NCBI GenBank assembly: GCA_934339005.1
Contig: CAKRHR010000010.1
Span: 1-64,000, forward strand
Source: an uncultured Catenibacillus sp.
Lineage (GTDB): Bacteria > Bacillota > Clostridia > Lachnospirales > Lachnospiraceae
Reading direction: 5' to 3'
Length of the DNA: 64,000 nt
Part shown: piece after piece, positions 9,865 to 19,163 of the stretch
Position numbering within the stretch: position 1 is the first letter of the stretch
Layout: every line of letters starts with the position of its first letter
Notes under the pieces: generated by a model
Database searches by the model: none
Told to the model about the DNA's origin: nothing
What the model saw: the letters and a program-made list of their open reading frames with translations, nothing else
Program-made: the position numbers and the translations under genes

Positions 9865-11562
9865 TCATTCAAAATACTGATAAACTTCACCTGACATCGT
9901 CACAATGAGATTTCTTGTGTTTGCAGGGGAATATAAATTTTCAGTCATAACGCACATAATATATGCAGAACCTGATGCATATATTATGGCTGCATCATTT
10001 TCCACATTTGATAACTCTCCGGTTTTATTTGCTGTTGTTATACCCGCAGGTATCCCTGCAGGAATTTTTGATGTACGCTGCTGCTGTTTTAACACATCAA
10101 TCATACTTGATGAATATGCATATTTTCCATTATAAATGTCTTTAAGAAAATTTGCACAGTCTGCAACAGATGTATAGTTTTCGCCGCTTGGATTTTGCTC
10201 AAGCAACATTCTTCCCATACTTGACTGCGTATAGCCATTATTCTGACAAAATGTCGTCACCGCCGCGCGACCATCTGTATTGCTGCCGCCGCCAAGATAA
10301 TTGGTCAGCGTATTGGCAGCATTATTATCACTGACTGTAATCATTGAATAAATCAATGCATCCACATTGCTTTGCCCATAAGTCTGCGTCAGATTGCTGT
10401 ATCTGTCATACACTGCAGCCATAATATAAAGCTTGATCAGGCTTGCCGCCTGCATCTGTGCATTATTTACAACAACCGGGTCCCGGTCATCTAACGGCAG
10501 AACACACACAGCCCATTTATCCTGTGCACTGGCATTATCTGTAATCAATGACTTTATCTTTGCCTTTAATGCTATCATATCTGCATCGGTTGTCTGCTGA
10601 TTTTGTGAAGCATTGCTGTCATTAGCAGAATTACTGTCTGCCGTATTTTCTGATGTATTCTGATTTTCACTTTCTGAAGCATTTTCTGAATCCTTTAATT
10701 CAAAATAAGCATCAATTCCATCAGCAATGCCCTGCACCATATTTTTCTGATATGCGGCATCCTGCATATTTTCATCATCCATCTGATTACTCATAAAGCC
10801 CATCTCAAGAATCGTGACAGGTACGGTACTCCAGTTAATGCCTGACATATTGTCCGACAGGACAACACCATTATTTTTCATACCGGTCTGTGAACAATAT
10901 GCATTAATGATCTGCTCACCGAGCTTGTAACTGTCATCATGTAAATAGGCCACATAAGGATTGCTTGCGGATGGCACCATCGTCATTGCCCCATGCACAC
11001 TTGTATCATTATTGCCGTCTGCATGGATTCTGACAAGAATATCAGCCCCCGCATTCGCGGCAAGCTCCGCACGCTCTTTATTGCTGATGGCAGTCATATT
11101 GTCCTCGCGTGTCATCACCACTTCATAGCCGCGCTGTTCAAGCTCATCCCTGAGAGCCAGACCAATTGTCAACACAAGCTGATATTCTGGCACGCCTGTA
11201 AATTTGCCAGCCGTTCCTGTCGTTGCTTTCATCTTCGTCTGCGAAGCCCCAGGTCCAATCGGTTCCGGTGCTGACATATCCACTTCAAAACTCTGATGTC
11301 CCGGATCCAACGCCACAATGTGTCCGTTGCCTGCTTCTGTTTCAGTTTCGGTCTCAGACTCTGTCTCCGGAATTTCACTCTCAGTTTCCGGAAAAACCGA
11401 TTCTGTTTCAATTGTTTCCAAATCCTTAAGCTTCGATTCAAGCGTATTGCCTTTATTTGCCTGATGACTGTTATTTTGAATATTTATAAAACATATTACA
11501 CCCACAATCACAACAATCGCTGCAATCACAGAAATTAAAATTACCTGCAATTTTTTCTTCAT
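9865..11562 (-). CDS. Cell-wall amidase fused to a beta-lactamase-like serine hydrolase domain
   Basis: 565 aa. A single N-terminal membrane anchor (5-28) is followed by a Glu/Thr-rich spacer (42-80), then an N-acetylmuramoyl-L-alanine amidase (Amidase_3) at about 82-295 with zinc ligands in DPGHQ, VPEYQ and RIHADG and the catalytic Glu in LEMGFMSN. An S/N/Q-rich linker leads to a class A beta-lactamase-like domain (about 340-565) that keeps all three signatures: SxxK (ASLIK), SDN (SDNNAAN) and KTG. Both active sites seem intact, so this is a two-headed outer-face wall enzyme. The second domain may be a D,D-peptidase or a true beta-lactamase. Confidence 0.88.
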   Translation of the reverse strand: MKKKLQVILISVIAAIVVIVGVICFINIQNNSHQANKGNTLESKLKDLETIETESVFPETESEIPETESETETETEAGNGHIVALDPGHQSFEVDMSAPEPIGPGASQTKMKATTGTAGKFTGVPEYQLVLTIGLALRDELEQRGYEVVMTREDNMTAISNKERAELAANAGADILVRIHADGNNDTSVHGAMTMVPSASNPYVAYLHDDSYKLGEQIINAYCSQTGMKNNGVVLSDNMSGINWSTVPVTILEMGFMSNQMDDENMQDAAYQKNMVQGIADGIDAYFELKDSENASESENQNTSENTADSNSANDSNASQNQQTTDADMIALKAKIKSLITDNASAQDKWAVCVLPLDDRDPVVVNNAQMQAASLIKLYIMAAVYDRYSNLTQTYGQSNVDALIYSMITVSDNNAANTLTNYLGGGSNTDGRAAVTTFCQNNGYTQSSMGRMLLEQNPSGENYTSVADCANFLKDIYNGKYAYSSSMIDVLKQQQRTSKIPAGIPAGITTANKTGELSNVENDAAIIYASGSAYIMCVMTENLYSPANTRNLIVTMSGEVYQYFE

Positions 11563-11615
11563 ACACAGTCCTTTCTTTGGTTGTTACAGGCCCATATCAG
11601 GATTGATTTTTCCAA

Positions 11616-13178
11616 TTATTGATCTAACTGGTAGCCTCTGCTATCTCTTGAAAATTCTTCTTCCTTTAATGTCTGAATATTTTTACGCTCATAATCATTA
11701 AATACGCTTTCACTAAAAGATGATGGGCTGATGGTGCCGTTGTACCATGATTTACTGTTGAAATAATCCTGCAGTTCTTTAGATGCAAACTGACGTCCAT
11801 GGCGGGCATAAATTTCATTTTTTGCATAGTTAATTTCCTGCAATGTATAGCCTGCTAATTCTGAACGGCTCACATATCTGCTGTCACTGTCCGGAATAAT
11901 ATAATCAGATCCCAGTTTTTCGACAGTTTCCTTCATATCATCCACAACGGAAGCATCTGACAGATAAGTTCTTGCCTGTTCGAGCATTGAAAGGGCTTCG
12001 TCTTTCTTGCCATCTTCTGCAAGTGCGTGTGTCTGTTCATCCAGATAAACGATGTAATCTGCTTCATATGTATTGCGGATTTCTTCTAATAAAGAATCAC
12101 TTCCAAGTGTTATCTCATAAGTCTGTAATTTGGAGAATAAGCTTGTATAATCCGATGAATCTGCATAACCCTGCATCTCTGTTCTCAAATCATTTTCAAT
12201 CGTATTCTGGAAATCAATCACGCGGTTTGCATCATCACCGCTTAACGTATTGACATCTAATGCATTAAGCGCCTGCTTAGCCTGCGCATAATCTTTATTC
12301 AATTCATAATTCTGAAGCATCGCATCAATCGCTGCAGTGCCTTCATTCTGTGTTTCTTCTGCATCTGTTTCGGTATCAGCCTCATTTGATGCATCCTTTG
12401 TTTCTTCTATGGCAAATGCATCCTGATCATCATTTTTTGTATGACTTGTCTTGCCCTCATATGGGAATACAATCATGGATACAATGACAAAAATTGTCAC
12501 AATCGCGCCCACCGCAATGGCAATAATGGACATGATGCGGATTTTATCGCTCTGCAGTGAAAATACAGCAAACACGCAACCTGCAATGCCTAAAATACCC
12601 GGAATAATGTACATCAGATACTGAATAATGTCCCCTACCCTATCTGTTAATGTATCTGCCAGCACAAATCTCAACAAAACAAATGCAATAATTCCAACAA
12701 CAGACACTGCCAGCGAAATGATAAACATCATCATTCCAAGCTTATCCTTCTTCTGCGCTTTATCCTGCACTGGTGCAGAATTTGGCATCTGCGAACGTTT
12801 TGGCATCTGTCCGTTCATCTGTGACTGATTCGGCATTTGTCCATTCATCTGTGACTGATTCGGCAATTGTCCATTTATCTGTGACTGTTGTCCGCGCATT
12901 GGCTGACCGTTCATTTGGCGGTTTGAATTTGGTGTGCCGTTATTGACACTGTATGCCTGCTGGCGATTACCGCCTGCCTGATAATTTGGTGCAGACTGGC
13001 TGCTATAATTTGAATAGCTTTGGGCTGGCTGATTGTTGCCGGCTGTTGTCTGCTGCTGCGCTGAATTGGCCGGCTGTTGTTCTGACTTGGCCTGTTGTTG
13101 CGCTCTTGCCACCTGAGCCTGCTGACATGTACATACCGAACCCTCTGGTATCTTTCGTCCACAATATTTGCAAAACAT
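11616..13178 (-). CDS. Zinc-ribbon membrane protein with C-terminal YARHG domain
   Basis: 520 aa. N-terminal zinc ribbon (CKYCGRKIPEGSVCTC), a long Q/N-rich linker with tandem QMNGQMPNQS units (about 30-140), four hydrophobic segments (about 145-250), a helical acidic region, and a C-terminal YARHG domain (NEIYARHGRQF...). YARHG domains sit outside the membrane in many Firmicutes and are thought to bind wall or peptide ligands. First gene of the likely operon with the amidase and AI-2E proteins, which suggests an envelope role. A strong site (GGGAGGAAG) precedes the ATG. Confidence 0.82.
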   Translation of the reverse strand: MFCKYCGRKIPEGSVCTCQQAQVARAQQQAKSEQQPANSAQQQTTAGNNQPAQSYSNYSSQSAPNYQAGGNRQQAYSVNNGTPNSNRQMNGQPMRGQQSQINGQLPNQSQMNGQMPNQSQMNGQMPKRSQMPNSAPVQDKAQKKDKLGMMMFIISLAVSVVGIIAFVLLRFVLADTLTDRVGDIIQYLMYIIPGILGIAGCVFAVFSLQSDKIRIMSIIAIAVGAIVTIFVIVSMIVFPYEGKTSHTKNDDQDAFAIEETKDASNEADTETDAEETQNEGTAAIDAMLQNYELNKDYAQAKQALNALDVNTLSGDDANRVIDFQNTIENDLRTEMQGYADSSDYTSLFSKLQTYEITLGSDSLLEEIRNTYEADYIVYLDEQTHALAEDGKKDEALSMLEQARTYLSDASVVDDMKETVEKLGSDYIIPDSDSRYVSRSELAGYTLQEINYAKNEIYARHGRQFASKELQDYFNSKSWYNGTISPSSFSESVFNDYERKNIQTLKEEEFSRDSRGYQLDQ

Positions 13179-13576
13179 AATTCTTCCTCCCTGCGTTTAT
13201 ATATCATACCTGCTATCATGATATAATCATAAGTGTCCGAAGCATATTTTTCATCTGCCTGCTTGAGGTGTCAGAATAGCTTCATCGACCGCTAAACTTA
13301 ATATGTTTATTTTACCGCACAAATGTATGGCATACAAGCATTTTAAATACTTTTAAGAATTATTAAATTTCCGGCAAACATTTCTTTACAAATCCGACGA
13401 TTAATTAGAAGGCACTGCATTTTTCTCTGCAGGTAATTTAAAAATAATCCTAAAAAAGCGTATAAAACATTTGTAATCTTTTGTAAGATTAAATTCCATA
13501 AGAGGGGGAATTTAATTTTGCAAGTGAGTAATAATGCTGAAGCGAAAAATAATTAAAAATTTTTATAAAAAACATC
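13179..13576. other. Gene-free AT-rich spacer upstream of tRNA-Lys
   Basis: About 400 bp with no convincing gene. A short frame after AGAGGGGG near 13502 would give only a 12-residue TTG-initiated peptide and is not called. No riboswitch fold was recognised. Confidence 0.4.
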
Positions 13577-13605
13577 TTGCATTTTTTATAATTGTGTTAT
13601 ATAAT
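13577..13605 (+). promoter_or_regulatory. Promoter of tRNA-Lys
   Basis: TTGCAT (13577-13582), 17-bp spacer, TATAAT (13600-13605), 31 bp before the mature tRNA 5' end. Confidence 0.75.
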
Positions 13606-13636
13606 ACATTTTGTCGTTAAGAAATGAATGATTTAT

Positions 13637-13709
13637 GCGCTTCTAGCTCAGTTGGTAGAGCACCTGACTCTTAATCAGGGTGTCCAGGGTTCGAGCCCCT
13701 GGAGGCGCA
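13637..13709 (+). tRNA. tRNA-Lys (anticodon CTT)
   Basis: 73-nt cloverleaf: acceptor GCGCTTC pairs with GAGGCGC, D-arm GCTC...GAGC, anticodon loop CTCTTAA with CTT, T-arm CCAGGGTTCGAGCCCCTGG, discriminator A. CCA is not encoded. The gene is intact and its 3' part doubles as the left attachment site of the prophage. The copy of its 3' half at 22336 is only a fragment. Confidence 0.97.
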
Positions 13710-13778
13710 CACAAAGGCACTGTTTTTGCAGACTTAGGAGCTGCGGGGGCGGTGCTTTTTTCATGTGTTGGGGCGGAT
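13668..13778. repeat. Left attachment site (attL), 111-bp direct repeat
   Basis: Starts inside the tRNA-Lys anticodon arm and runs through the tRNA 3' end and its terminator to 13778. Base-for-base the same as 22336-22446. The left copy keeps the complete tRNA gene, so integration restored it. Confidence 0.95.
13717..13761 (+). terminator. tRNA-Lys terminator
   Basis: 15-bp stem (13717-13731 with 13741-13755, several G-T pairs) followed by TTTTTT. It lies inside the att repeat, so a copy also ends the attR side at 22385-22429. Confidence 0.85.
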
Positions 13779-13793
13779 GAAGCGAGTACGTGC

Positions 13794-13900
13794 GAAAAAA
13801 GGTATCACTTTTTGTCGAATTATAAGAGCTCTGGCAACTACACCAGAGCTCTTTTTACAATTAGAAATCCCGTCTTAAAATTAAGGTATCACTTTTTAAT
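13794..13900 (+). repeat. Two GGTATCACTTTTT motifs near attL (possible integrase arm sites)
   Basis: AAGGTATCACTTTTTG at about 13798-13813 and again at 13886-13898. The same motif occurs at 21138-21151 and, as GGTGTCACTTTTT, at 22466-22478, with one inverted version near 21101-21114. Copies close to both ends and at the switch region suggest recombinase arm sites or regulator sites; which one is not decided by sequence. Confidence 0.5.
13824..13856. terminator. Terminator at the end of the phage operon
   Basis: AAGAGCTCTGG (13824-13834) with CCAGAGCTCTT (13843-13853), then TTTT; A-run on the other side makes it bidirectional. It ends the integrase transcript on the minus strand and insulates the tRNA. 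Confidence 0.85.
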
Positions 13901-14849
13901 ACCCTGTCTTAAAAAATACCGGGTCTAACTTATATATGTCTGCTTGTAACATCTTGTACTGACTTGCTAAATGCAAATAGTTTTTAGTCACATTATAATC
14001 ATAATGTCCTAACATAATCCGAAGCATTTCAAGATTGCCACCACCCATAATATAAGACGTAGCAAATGTATGACGTAACAAATGCGGATGCAAGCGCTCT
14101 ACTCCCGTTTTTTTCTTAAGACGTGCAAATAGTTGCTTAATAACATTGTTATTGATATAGTCATCTGTCCGTATTGATTTAAAAACAGGCTCATTAATAT
14201 TAGCATTTTGACGATAACAATTTATATAATCCCGTAATGCATACTGTAAGCATGAAGCCATGAGCACGACCCGACTACGACTTTTACTATAATTAACAAC
14301 AAGACAATTTTTATCAAACAAAATATCCGATATTCTCAAAGCTACCACTTCACGACAACGAAAGCCAGCATCAAGCATTAGATGAAATATACAATAATTT
14401 CTGATTCCATACTCTGTATGGTCATTAAATAATTCATCTATCTTATCAACTTCAAATTGGTAAAGCGGAACAACTTGTTGCGAATCATCTCTTGGCATTT
14501 TAGGAAATTTCACCTGCATATCTAAATCACAATTTTCTTTACAAAAATTAACAAAAGCTTTGACAGCCCTGCCATATGCACGTATTGATGTATTTTTTAA
14601 TGGTCTATGCGTTGTAACACCTTCTAACACAGGATGACCTTCAAATCTATAACGTGAACGAAGTTCCATGATATATCCAGATAATAATAATGTGTCTATT
14701 TGATTTACATAAACAACTTCTTTTGATTTTGCATATTCGAGAAATTTTTCTATATTTTCTTCATAATATTTACAAGTCCTATCAGCACAAAAAGTTTTAC
14801 GGTCAAGCAAAAATAACTGATAAGCCCTATCTAATGTTGTATAATTCAT
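13896..14849 (-). CDS. int: Tyrosine recombinase, phage integrase
   Basis: 317-aa site-specific recombinase that would integrate the phage at tRNA-Lys. The N-terminal SAM-like core-binding domain (about 1-110) precedes the catalytic domain. Residues seen: Arg in DAGFRCREV, Lys in the beta-hairpin (VNYSKSRSR), HxxR in HLLRHTFAT, His/Trp position in MLGHYDY and the Tyr in TKNYLH. Start at MNYTTLDR chosen because AGGGG precedes it; six extra codons upstream overlap that site. Last gene of the phage operon and directly beside attL. Confidence 0.93.
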   Translation of the reverse strand: MNYTTLDRAYQLFLLDRKTFCADRTCKYYEENIEKFLEYAKSKEVVYVNQIDTLLLSGYIMELRSRYRFEGHPVLEGVTTHRPLKNTSIRAYGRAVKAFVNFCKENCDLDMQVKFPKMPRDDSQQVVPLYQFEVDKIDELFNDHTEYGIRNYCIFHLMLDAGFRCREVVALRISDILFDKNCLVVNYSKSRSRVVLMASCLQYALRDYINCYRQNANINEPVFKSIRTDDYINNNVIKQLFARLKKKTGVERLHPHLLRHTFATSYIMGGGNLEMLRIMLGHYDYNVTKNYLHLASQYKMLQADIYKLDPVFFKTGY

Positions 14850-14877
14850 AATATTTCCCCTTTTCATAAATGAAAAG

Positions 14878-16452
14878 TCATGCTATACTTGTTGTAGAAA
14901 CTTCACCAGTATCAATATTTAAAATTTCATATTGATGCAGTTTACTATTTTCATAGGTTTCCGCCAACTCATCCGCGTTGAATTGGCGGACCTTTTTTTG
15001 TTTGTAAACAAATGCATCATGTATATCATTATCATTTAATTGACATAATGCCTCTACACAATCTTGCACAATCTCATCACTGTTAATACCGCGTGTATAA
15101 ATGCCAAGCGTTACGGCCGCATTAATAACACGCTTTTTCATAATGTCACTGTTCAACCTGCGGCAGTATTGACGTATCAATTTAACATCCTTTTGGCGTA
15201 CATTTACATCAACCATCTTGCAAGACCTTAAAGCCTTCCAAAATGCACACAAATCACGTCTTGATTTATTTGAATCCCCTGTTGGCTGTACCAATCTAAA
15301 TACATACTGTGTCAGATAATCAGCTATAAGTTTACGATTATCCAGATAATCATAAATCCGCTTTGCTGTGTCCTTTGCTGAATTATCCCGAAACGGTACA
15401 AGCTGATATGTCTTTGTATGTTTACGCATCGTCTGATACTCAACATTCATTATCAAGTTTATCTTTGGTGTCAACTCATCAGCAAGCTTATGCAGCTTAT
15501 CCGGAGAAATGGTTACATTGCCATCTACAATCATCTTGCAGTATTCCTTTACTGATGCGCTCTGTCCATACTCAATATAATATTCAAGCCTTGCCATATC
15601 CAGATAATCCCAGGAACGTTTTAAATATGCTTTCTCGTAAACATAAAAATCATATCTGTTAATCAATCCATTGAACAACCAGACCTTAAAAAACCATGGT
15701 TTATAATTTTTCTGGATAACTTCTTTGCTTTTCAAGTAGATTCTTATAAATACTTTATCCGACCTTTTTCCCATGGCTACATAATCAATTTCATAACCAT
15801 CCGAGCCCTGTTTTGCAGTATGTATTAAAGCGTCTTTAAATCTATCCACTCGCATTTTATAAAAGTTTTCAGGTGCAAAGAATTTTTCGGGATTACTTAA
15901 GTAATTGCTATGCCAACAATAGTCAATTCTGTTTTCCTGAGCGTAAAGGATATGCAAATTAAAGTAATCACAAATATCTTTAATGTATTGATATGACCGT
16001 TCAAATGCTTCATGTACTCCATACATCCAAAGCATATAAGACCTTATTTGCACAACGATTTCACTTGTGACAGATGCGCCACCGTCAGCCGAGTGAGGAA
16101 CAACAGGAGCAATGAATACATCAAACCATTCAGGGCATTGTAAGCACACGTTAAAATAACCTGCAAATGTACCAAACCGATAATTGAGAAATCGTTCATT
16201 ATTGCCAAAATGTAAAGGTATTGTGTTTTCGTACGATAAGTTTTTCTTGTGTTTATCGAAAAACTGCCGTAACTTGTGCACACACTTGTCTGTTGAATCA
16301 TCTGTGAAATCCTCCGCAAGTTTTACGCTGTAATAGAAAGTATCTATATTGTGTAAAAATTTTGATTTGTTAAAATCAAACCAGTATTTATTATTATCAT
16401 CGTCCAATTCCTGATAAATTTTTGTACTGGCTAATATACGTTTATCTAACAT
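14878..16452 (-). CDS. Phage replication initiation protein (Rep_trans/RstA-like)
   Basis: 524 aa, likely the rolling-circle initiator that nicks the double-stranded phage form. Family-like blocks are visible: NRIDYCWHSNY near residue 180, the RIYLKSKEV strand near 245, and RLEYYIEYG near 290; these match the Rep_trans pattern (R-D, LRxYxK, RxExxx) used by CTX-phi RstA and by plasmid initiators. The catalytic Tyr cannot be picked with certainty. About 200 extra C-terminal residues are helical and not recognised. Ribosome site GAGGA before ATG. It lies between the Zot and integrase genes. Confidence 0.75.
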   Translation of the reverse strand: MLDKRILASTKIYQELDDDNNKYWFDFNKSKFLHNIDTFYYSVKLAEDFTDDSTDKCVHKLRQFFDKHKKNLSYENTIPLHFGNNERFLNYRFGTFAGYFNVCLQCPEWFDVFIAPVVPHSADGGASVTSEIVVQIRSYMLWMYGVHEAFERSYQYIKDICDYFNLHILYAQENRIDYCWHSNYLSNPEKFFAPENFYKMRVDRFKDALIHTAKQGSDGYEIDYVAMGKRSDKVFIRIYLKSKEVIQKNYKPWFFKVWLFNGLINRYDFYVYEKAYLKRSWDYLDMARLEYYIEYGQSASVKEYCKMIVDGNVTISPDKLHKLADELTPKINLIMNVEYQTMRKHTKTYQLVPFRDNSAKDTAKRIYDYLDNRKLIADYLTQYVFRLVQPTGDSNKSRRDLCAFWKALRSCKMVDVNVRQKDVKLIRQYCRRLNSDIMKKRVINAAVTLGIYTRGINSDEIVQDCVEALCQLNDNDIHDAFVYKQKKVRQFNADELAETYENSKLHQYEILNIDTGEVSTTSIA

Positions 16453-16677
16453 CTTAAGTCCTCACTTTAATTAGCTAAAGTTTTTGGCGAGAACGTCATT
16501 TCGCCAATTTTTTTTATTGCCATTTTCCCCAGTATTTATAAGGGTTTTAGGCAAATTGTGTACGTATCTTCAGACCACGTATTACAGATACGTGGGTCAA
16601 CCTGTGAGCCGCGCCGGGCTTTCTTCGGCGGGGGCCCCTAAAGTCCCCATCCTCAGGCAGTCCGCCCCGACTTCCAT
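16453..16677. other. Phage intergenic region with hairpins, candidate replication origin or packaging signal
   Basis: The largest gene-free stretch in the phage core (225 bp). It holds three inverted repeats: TTGGCGA/TCGCCAA (16484-16507), CCACGTAT/ATACGTGG (16575-16595, 5-nt loop) and CGCCG/CGGCG near 16612-16632, in a GC-rich stretch that contrasts with the AT-rich phage genes. Filamentous phages keep their plus and minus origins and packaging hairpin in such a gap. Role is inferred from position and folding. Confidence 0.5.
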
Positions 16678-17307
16678 TTATCCCCCGTTGCTGTCTGCTT
16701 GTCCATCAAATAATACATATGTGTCATAAAGTTGATAATAAAGTTTCTTTGCCCGGAAAAATTCCGACCCGACTTTTTCTTTCATCGGGTACCACACTTT
16801 GACACTCACAAAAAGATTACCAAAAGCAAGCAAAGAAATTATTTTGCCTTTCCATCCATAGTTAGAAACCTTACGGTGAATATATTCATATTCAATAAGA
16901 CTTCGCACCTGCCTGTCTATCATCCTGTCAAACTGCGCTATCAGTATAACGGTATAACCTAAATGGCGATGCAGGGTGAAGAAATGCAGCCAATCCGACC
17001 GACCTTTTTGCGACCAGTCACGCGCATTAAATAAAAGCTGGCACTCATCAATGACAAGCAATATACTATCCTCTTTGACCTTGCCACGTTCTTTTATTAT
17101 TTCGTTTGCATAATTAATCAGGTATTTGGGTGTCAACTCATCATTTCGCAAAAAAGTGTATTTCTTTTTTCCTTTGCCGCCGATTTTATCAACGTTTATA
17201 TCAAAATTACCAATCGCCGGATGTCCACCACGAAGCCACCAATAAAGGACATTAGCCACATGCAGACTCTTGCCGCTTCCGGGTGTACCAGAATAAAATA
17301 AAATCAT
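16678..17307 (-). CDS. Zot/pI-type assembly ATPase of filamentous phage
   Basis: 209 aa; the morphogenesis ATPase that drives extrusion of filamentous virions, the defining gene of inoviruses. Walker A is GTPGSGKS near residue 8, Walker B is LLVIDECQLLF near 85, and the arginine-finger-like region follows (HRHLGYTVILIAQ). It is shorter than the usual 350-450 aa: the membrane segment and outer domain seen in Zot or M13 pI are absent or reduced to one weak hydrophobic patch (IISLLAFGNLFVSV). The neighbouring 73-aa membrane protein could supply the membrane part. Confidence 0.88.
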   Translation of the reverse strand: MILFYSGTPGSGKSLHVANVLYWWLRGGHPAIGNFDINVDKIGGKGKKKYTFLRNDELTPKYLINYANEIIKERGKVKEDSILLVIDECQLLFNARDWSQKGRSDWLHFFTLHRHLGYTVILIAQFDRMIDRQVRSLIEYEYIHRKVSNYGWKGKIISLLAFGNLFVSVKVWYPMKEKVGSEFFRAKKLYYQLYDTYVLFDGQADSNGG

Positions 17308-17316
17308 GTGTACCTC

Positions 17317-17538
17317 CTACTCTATCATGCGGATCCAACGCATAATAATGGAATACAGATAAAAAACACCGATAGCAACAAGCCAGGCTTCACCAATACC
17401 GATAAATGTTGACACCGGGATAAAATAATTAAGCCAGGCTAAATATTTAATATGCCCGAGAGCATCAATAAATGCTGTAAAAGGGCTTGTCGGCAACACT
17501 GCCAAGACTTTGCTTAGAAATTTGGTTACTAACTCCAT
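17317..17538 (-). CDS. Small membrane protein, pVI-like
   Basis: 73 aa with two or three hydrophobic stretches (about 18-45 and 48-66) and a short basic tail (MRWIRMIE). Between the adhesin and Zot genes, the same place as gene VI in M13 and the DUF2523-type genes in other inoviruses, so a minor tip coat or assembly membrane protein is likely. GGGGTGA precedes the ATG; 4 bp after the adhesin stop. Confidence 0.7.
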   Translation of the reverse strand: MELVTKFLSKVLAVLPTSPFTAFIDALGHIKYLAWLNYFIPVSTFIGIGEAWLVAIGVFYLYSIIMRWIRMIE

Positions 17539-17542
17539 AAAA

Positions 17543-19144
17543 TCACCCCTTAATCAGTGCACGCGTTACTAATATCAGACCAACGATAAAGCCCAATGTT
17601 TCCATGACTCTGAATATCTGTACAACTGTTTCAAAATCCGAAAAATCTATCGTCCAATGCTCATCTATATGCACTGTCCCATAATCCAACTTGAATGGTA
17701 TATCAAATACTGGTGCTTCTCCCGGTACATTCAAGACATTAAAAGCATGAATCAGGTCAAAAGGTATACAGAACGGGAAAATCTGCGTTAAGTCCGCTGT
17801 ATAATCATCAGGATTATCACTATCCCCTGTATCTGGATTATTCGGAGTATCTGGATCTGGTAAAGGTTCAGGGTCTGGACTTGGTGAAGGTTCAGGATTA
17901 GGCGCCGGATCAATAGTAACAGAAGGTTTTAAATTTTCAATATAATCCTCAATTAGTTTAGCTCTAGCATCTGCATCCACAGCAGCATTATTTAACTGCT
18001 TAGCAAGTTCTTGAAGCGTATCAAGCGAAGGCAGATTAGGCGAAAAAGTCGGCGCATTTGGATACTCAATTTTACCGGTTTTATCATATGATTCTTTCTG
18101 TAATTTGCTAAGGGCAATTTTTTTATTTTCGGGAATTTCATTTGTTGCCGGATTGTTGAATATATAAGGCTTTAAATAATCACATGCTTTCTGACTATCT
18201 GTAAATGTTGGGACTGATTTTAAAAGTTTAAATTCATTGTTAATTCTAACACGGCATACAGATGCATAATTTGCAGTTTTTCCACTGTAGGCAATACGAT
18301 TTAAAGAAGATATATTACTGCGGAAATACGAAAAATATTGATTATAACTTTCAGCATAATCAATATTATAACCAATATAATCACCACCTAAAGACACAAA
18401 AAAACGAGTTGCATAATCCACATACACAAGCCAATTATAAGACCCATCATTATATATACATATTGGCAATGTTGAATTTACTAACATTGAAAAATCATGA
18501 TAACTACCATCAGAAAATAATTCACCAGACGAAGAAAAATCATAATTTGAATCAGTATAATAACGTAATTGTTTAACCTGAAAAATATAAGCAAAAGACG
18601 AATAACGACAAACATTATCCATATCAACATTTATCCCATCGGGAAAAGTCTTATCACAAATAATTTCTCCCAATTCATAAGACTTCTGAATATATTTATC
18701 TATCCACCCATTCATACAGTTATAGGCTTCTTTGGAAAGTTCCAATGATTTCTTACTAAGTGCAGTATTAATGATTTCATCAAAGTGCGGCGGCTTTTCA
18801 TCGTTATTATTATCATCTCCAGATTCCGGCTCATTGCCCCCACCACCACCATATAAATAAATTCTTTGGTTTTCATATTCTTCTTCCATCGAATCATAAA
18901 TATCTTGCCAATCATCATCCAGTGCTGAGCTGCCATCTGTCCATCCTGTTGTGTTAAGCATTGAATCCGTTAAAATCGCTATACCAAAAGTTGCAAATAT
19001 TGCTTCCAATACTTCTACAATACCCCATGTTACTGCTGTTGTTGTAGCAGCGGCTTTTGCTTCTTGTCCAACTCCTAAAAAGGTTGATACAAAAATTACA
19101 AGTGCAAGCATTGCCGTTATAATTCTTTTGTATATTTTCTTCAT
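17543..19144 (-). CDS. pIII-like adsorption protein of filamentous phage
   Basis: 533 aa, probable receptor-binding tip protein. Signal peptide with cleavage near AKA-AA (residue 30), a 370-residue outer region without known folds and rich in Tyr/Asn/Ser, a proline/aspartate linker (PNPEPSPSPDPEPLPDPD, about 410-445), and a C-terminal domain ending in one membrane segment and KG. This layout is that of M13 pIII and CTX-phi OrfU, with no sequence match claimed. Start at MKKIYKR set by GGGGGAC; the frame is open 23 codons further up across a terminator. Host range would depend on this gene. Confidence 0.8.
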   Translation of the reverse strand: MKKIYKRIITAMLALVIFVSTFLGVGQEAKAAATTTAVTWGIVEVLEAIFATFGIAILTDSMLNTTGWTDGSSALDDDWQDIYDSMEEEYENQRIYLYGGGGGNEPESGDDNNNDEKPPHFDEIINTALSKKSLELSKEAYNCMNGWIDKYIQKSYELGEIICDKTFPDGINVDMDNVCRYSSFAYIFQVKQLRYYTDSNYDFSSSGELFSDGSYHDFSMLVNSTLPICIYNDGSYNWLVYVDYATRFFVSLGGDYIGYNIDYAESYNQYFSYFRSNISSLNRIAYSGKTANYASVCRVRINNEFKLLKSVPTFTDSQKACDYLKPYIFNNPATNEIPENKKIALSKLQKESYDKTGKIEYPNAPTFSPNLPSLDTLQELAKQLNNAAVDADARAKLIEDYIENLKPSVTIDPAPNPEPSPSPDPEPLPDPDTPNNPDTGDSDNPDDYTADLTQIFPFCIPFDLIHAFNVLNVPGEAPVFDIPFKLDYGTVHIDEHWTIDFSDFETVVQIFRVMETLGFIVGLILVTRALIKG

Positions 19145-19163
19145 ATGTCCCCCTTTCTGCAAT

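Noticed and set aside
13502..13554. Possible short leader peptide before tRNA-Lys
   Set aside because: Only 12 codons from TTG; AGAGGGGG nearby is suggestive, but there is no following gene for a leader to control.
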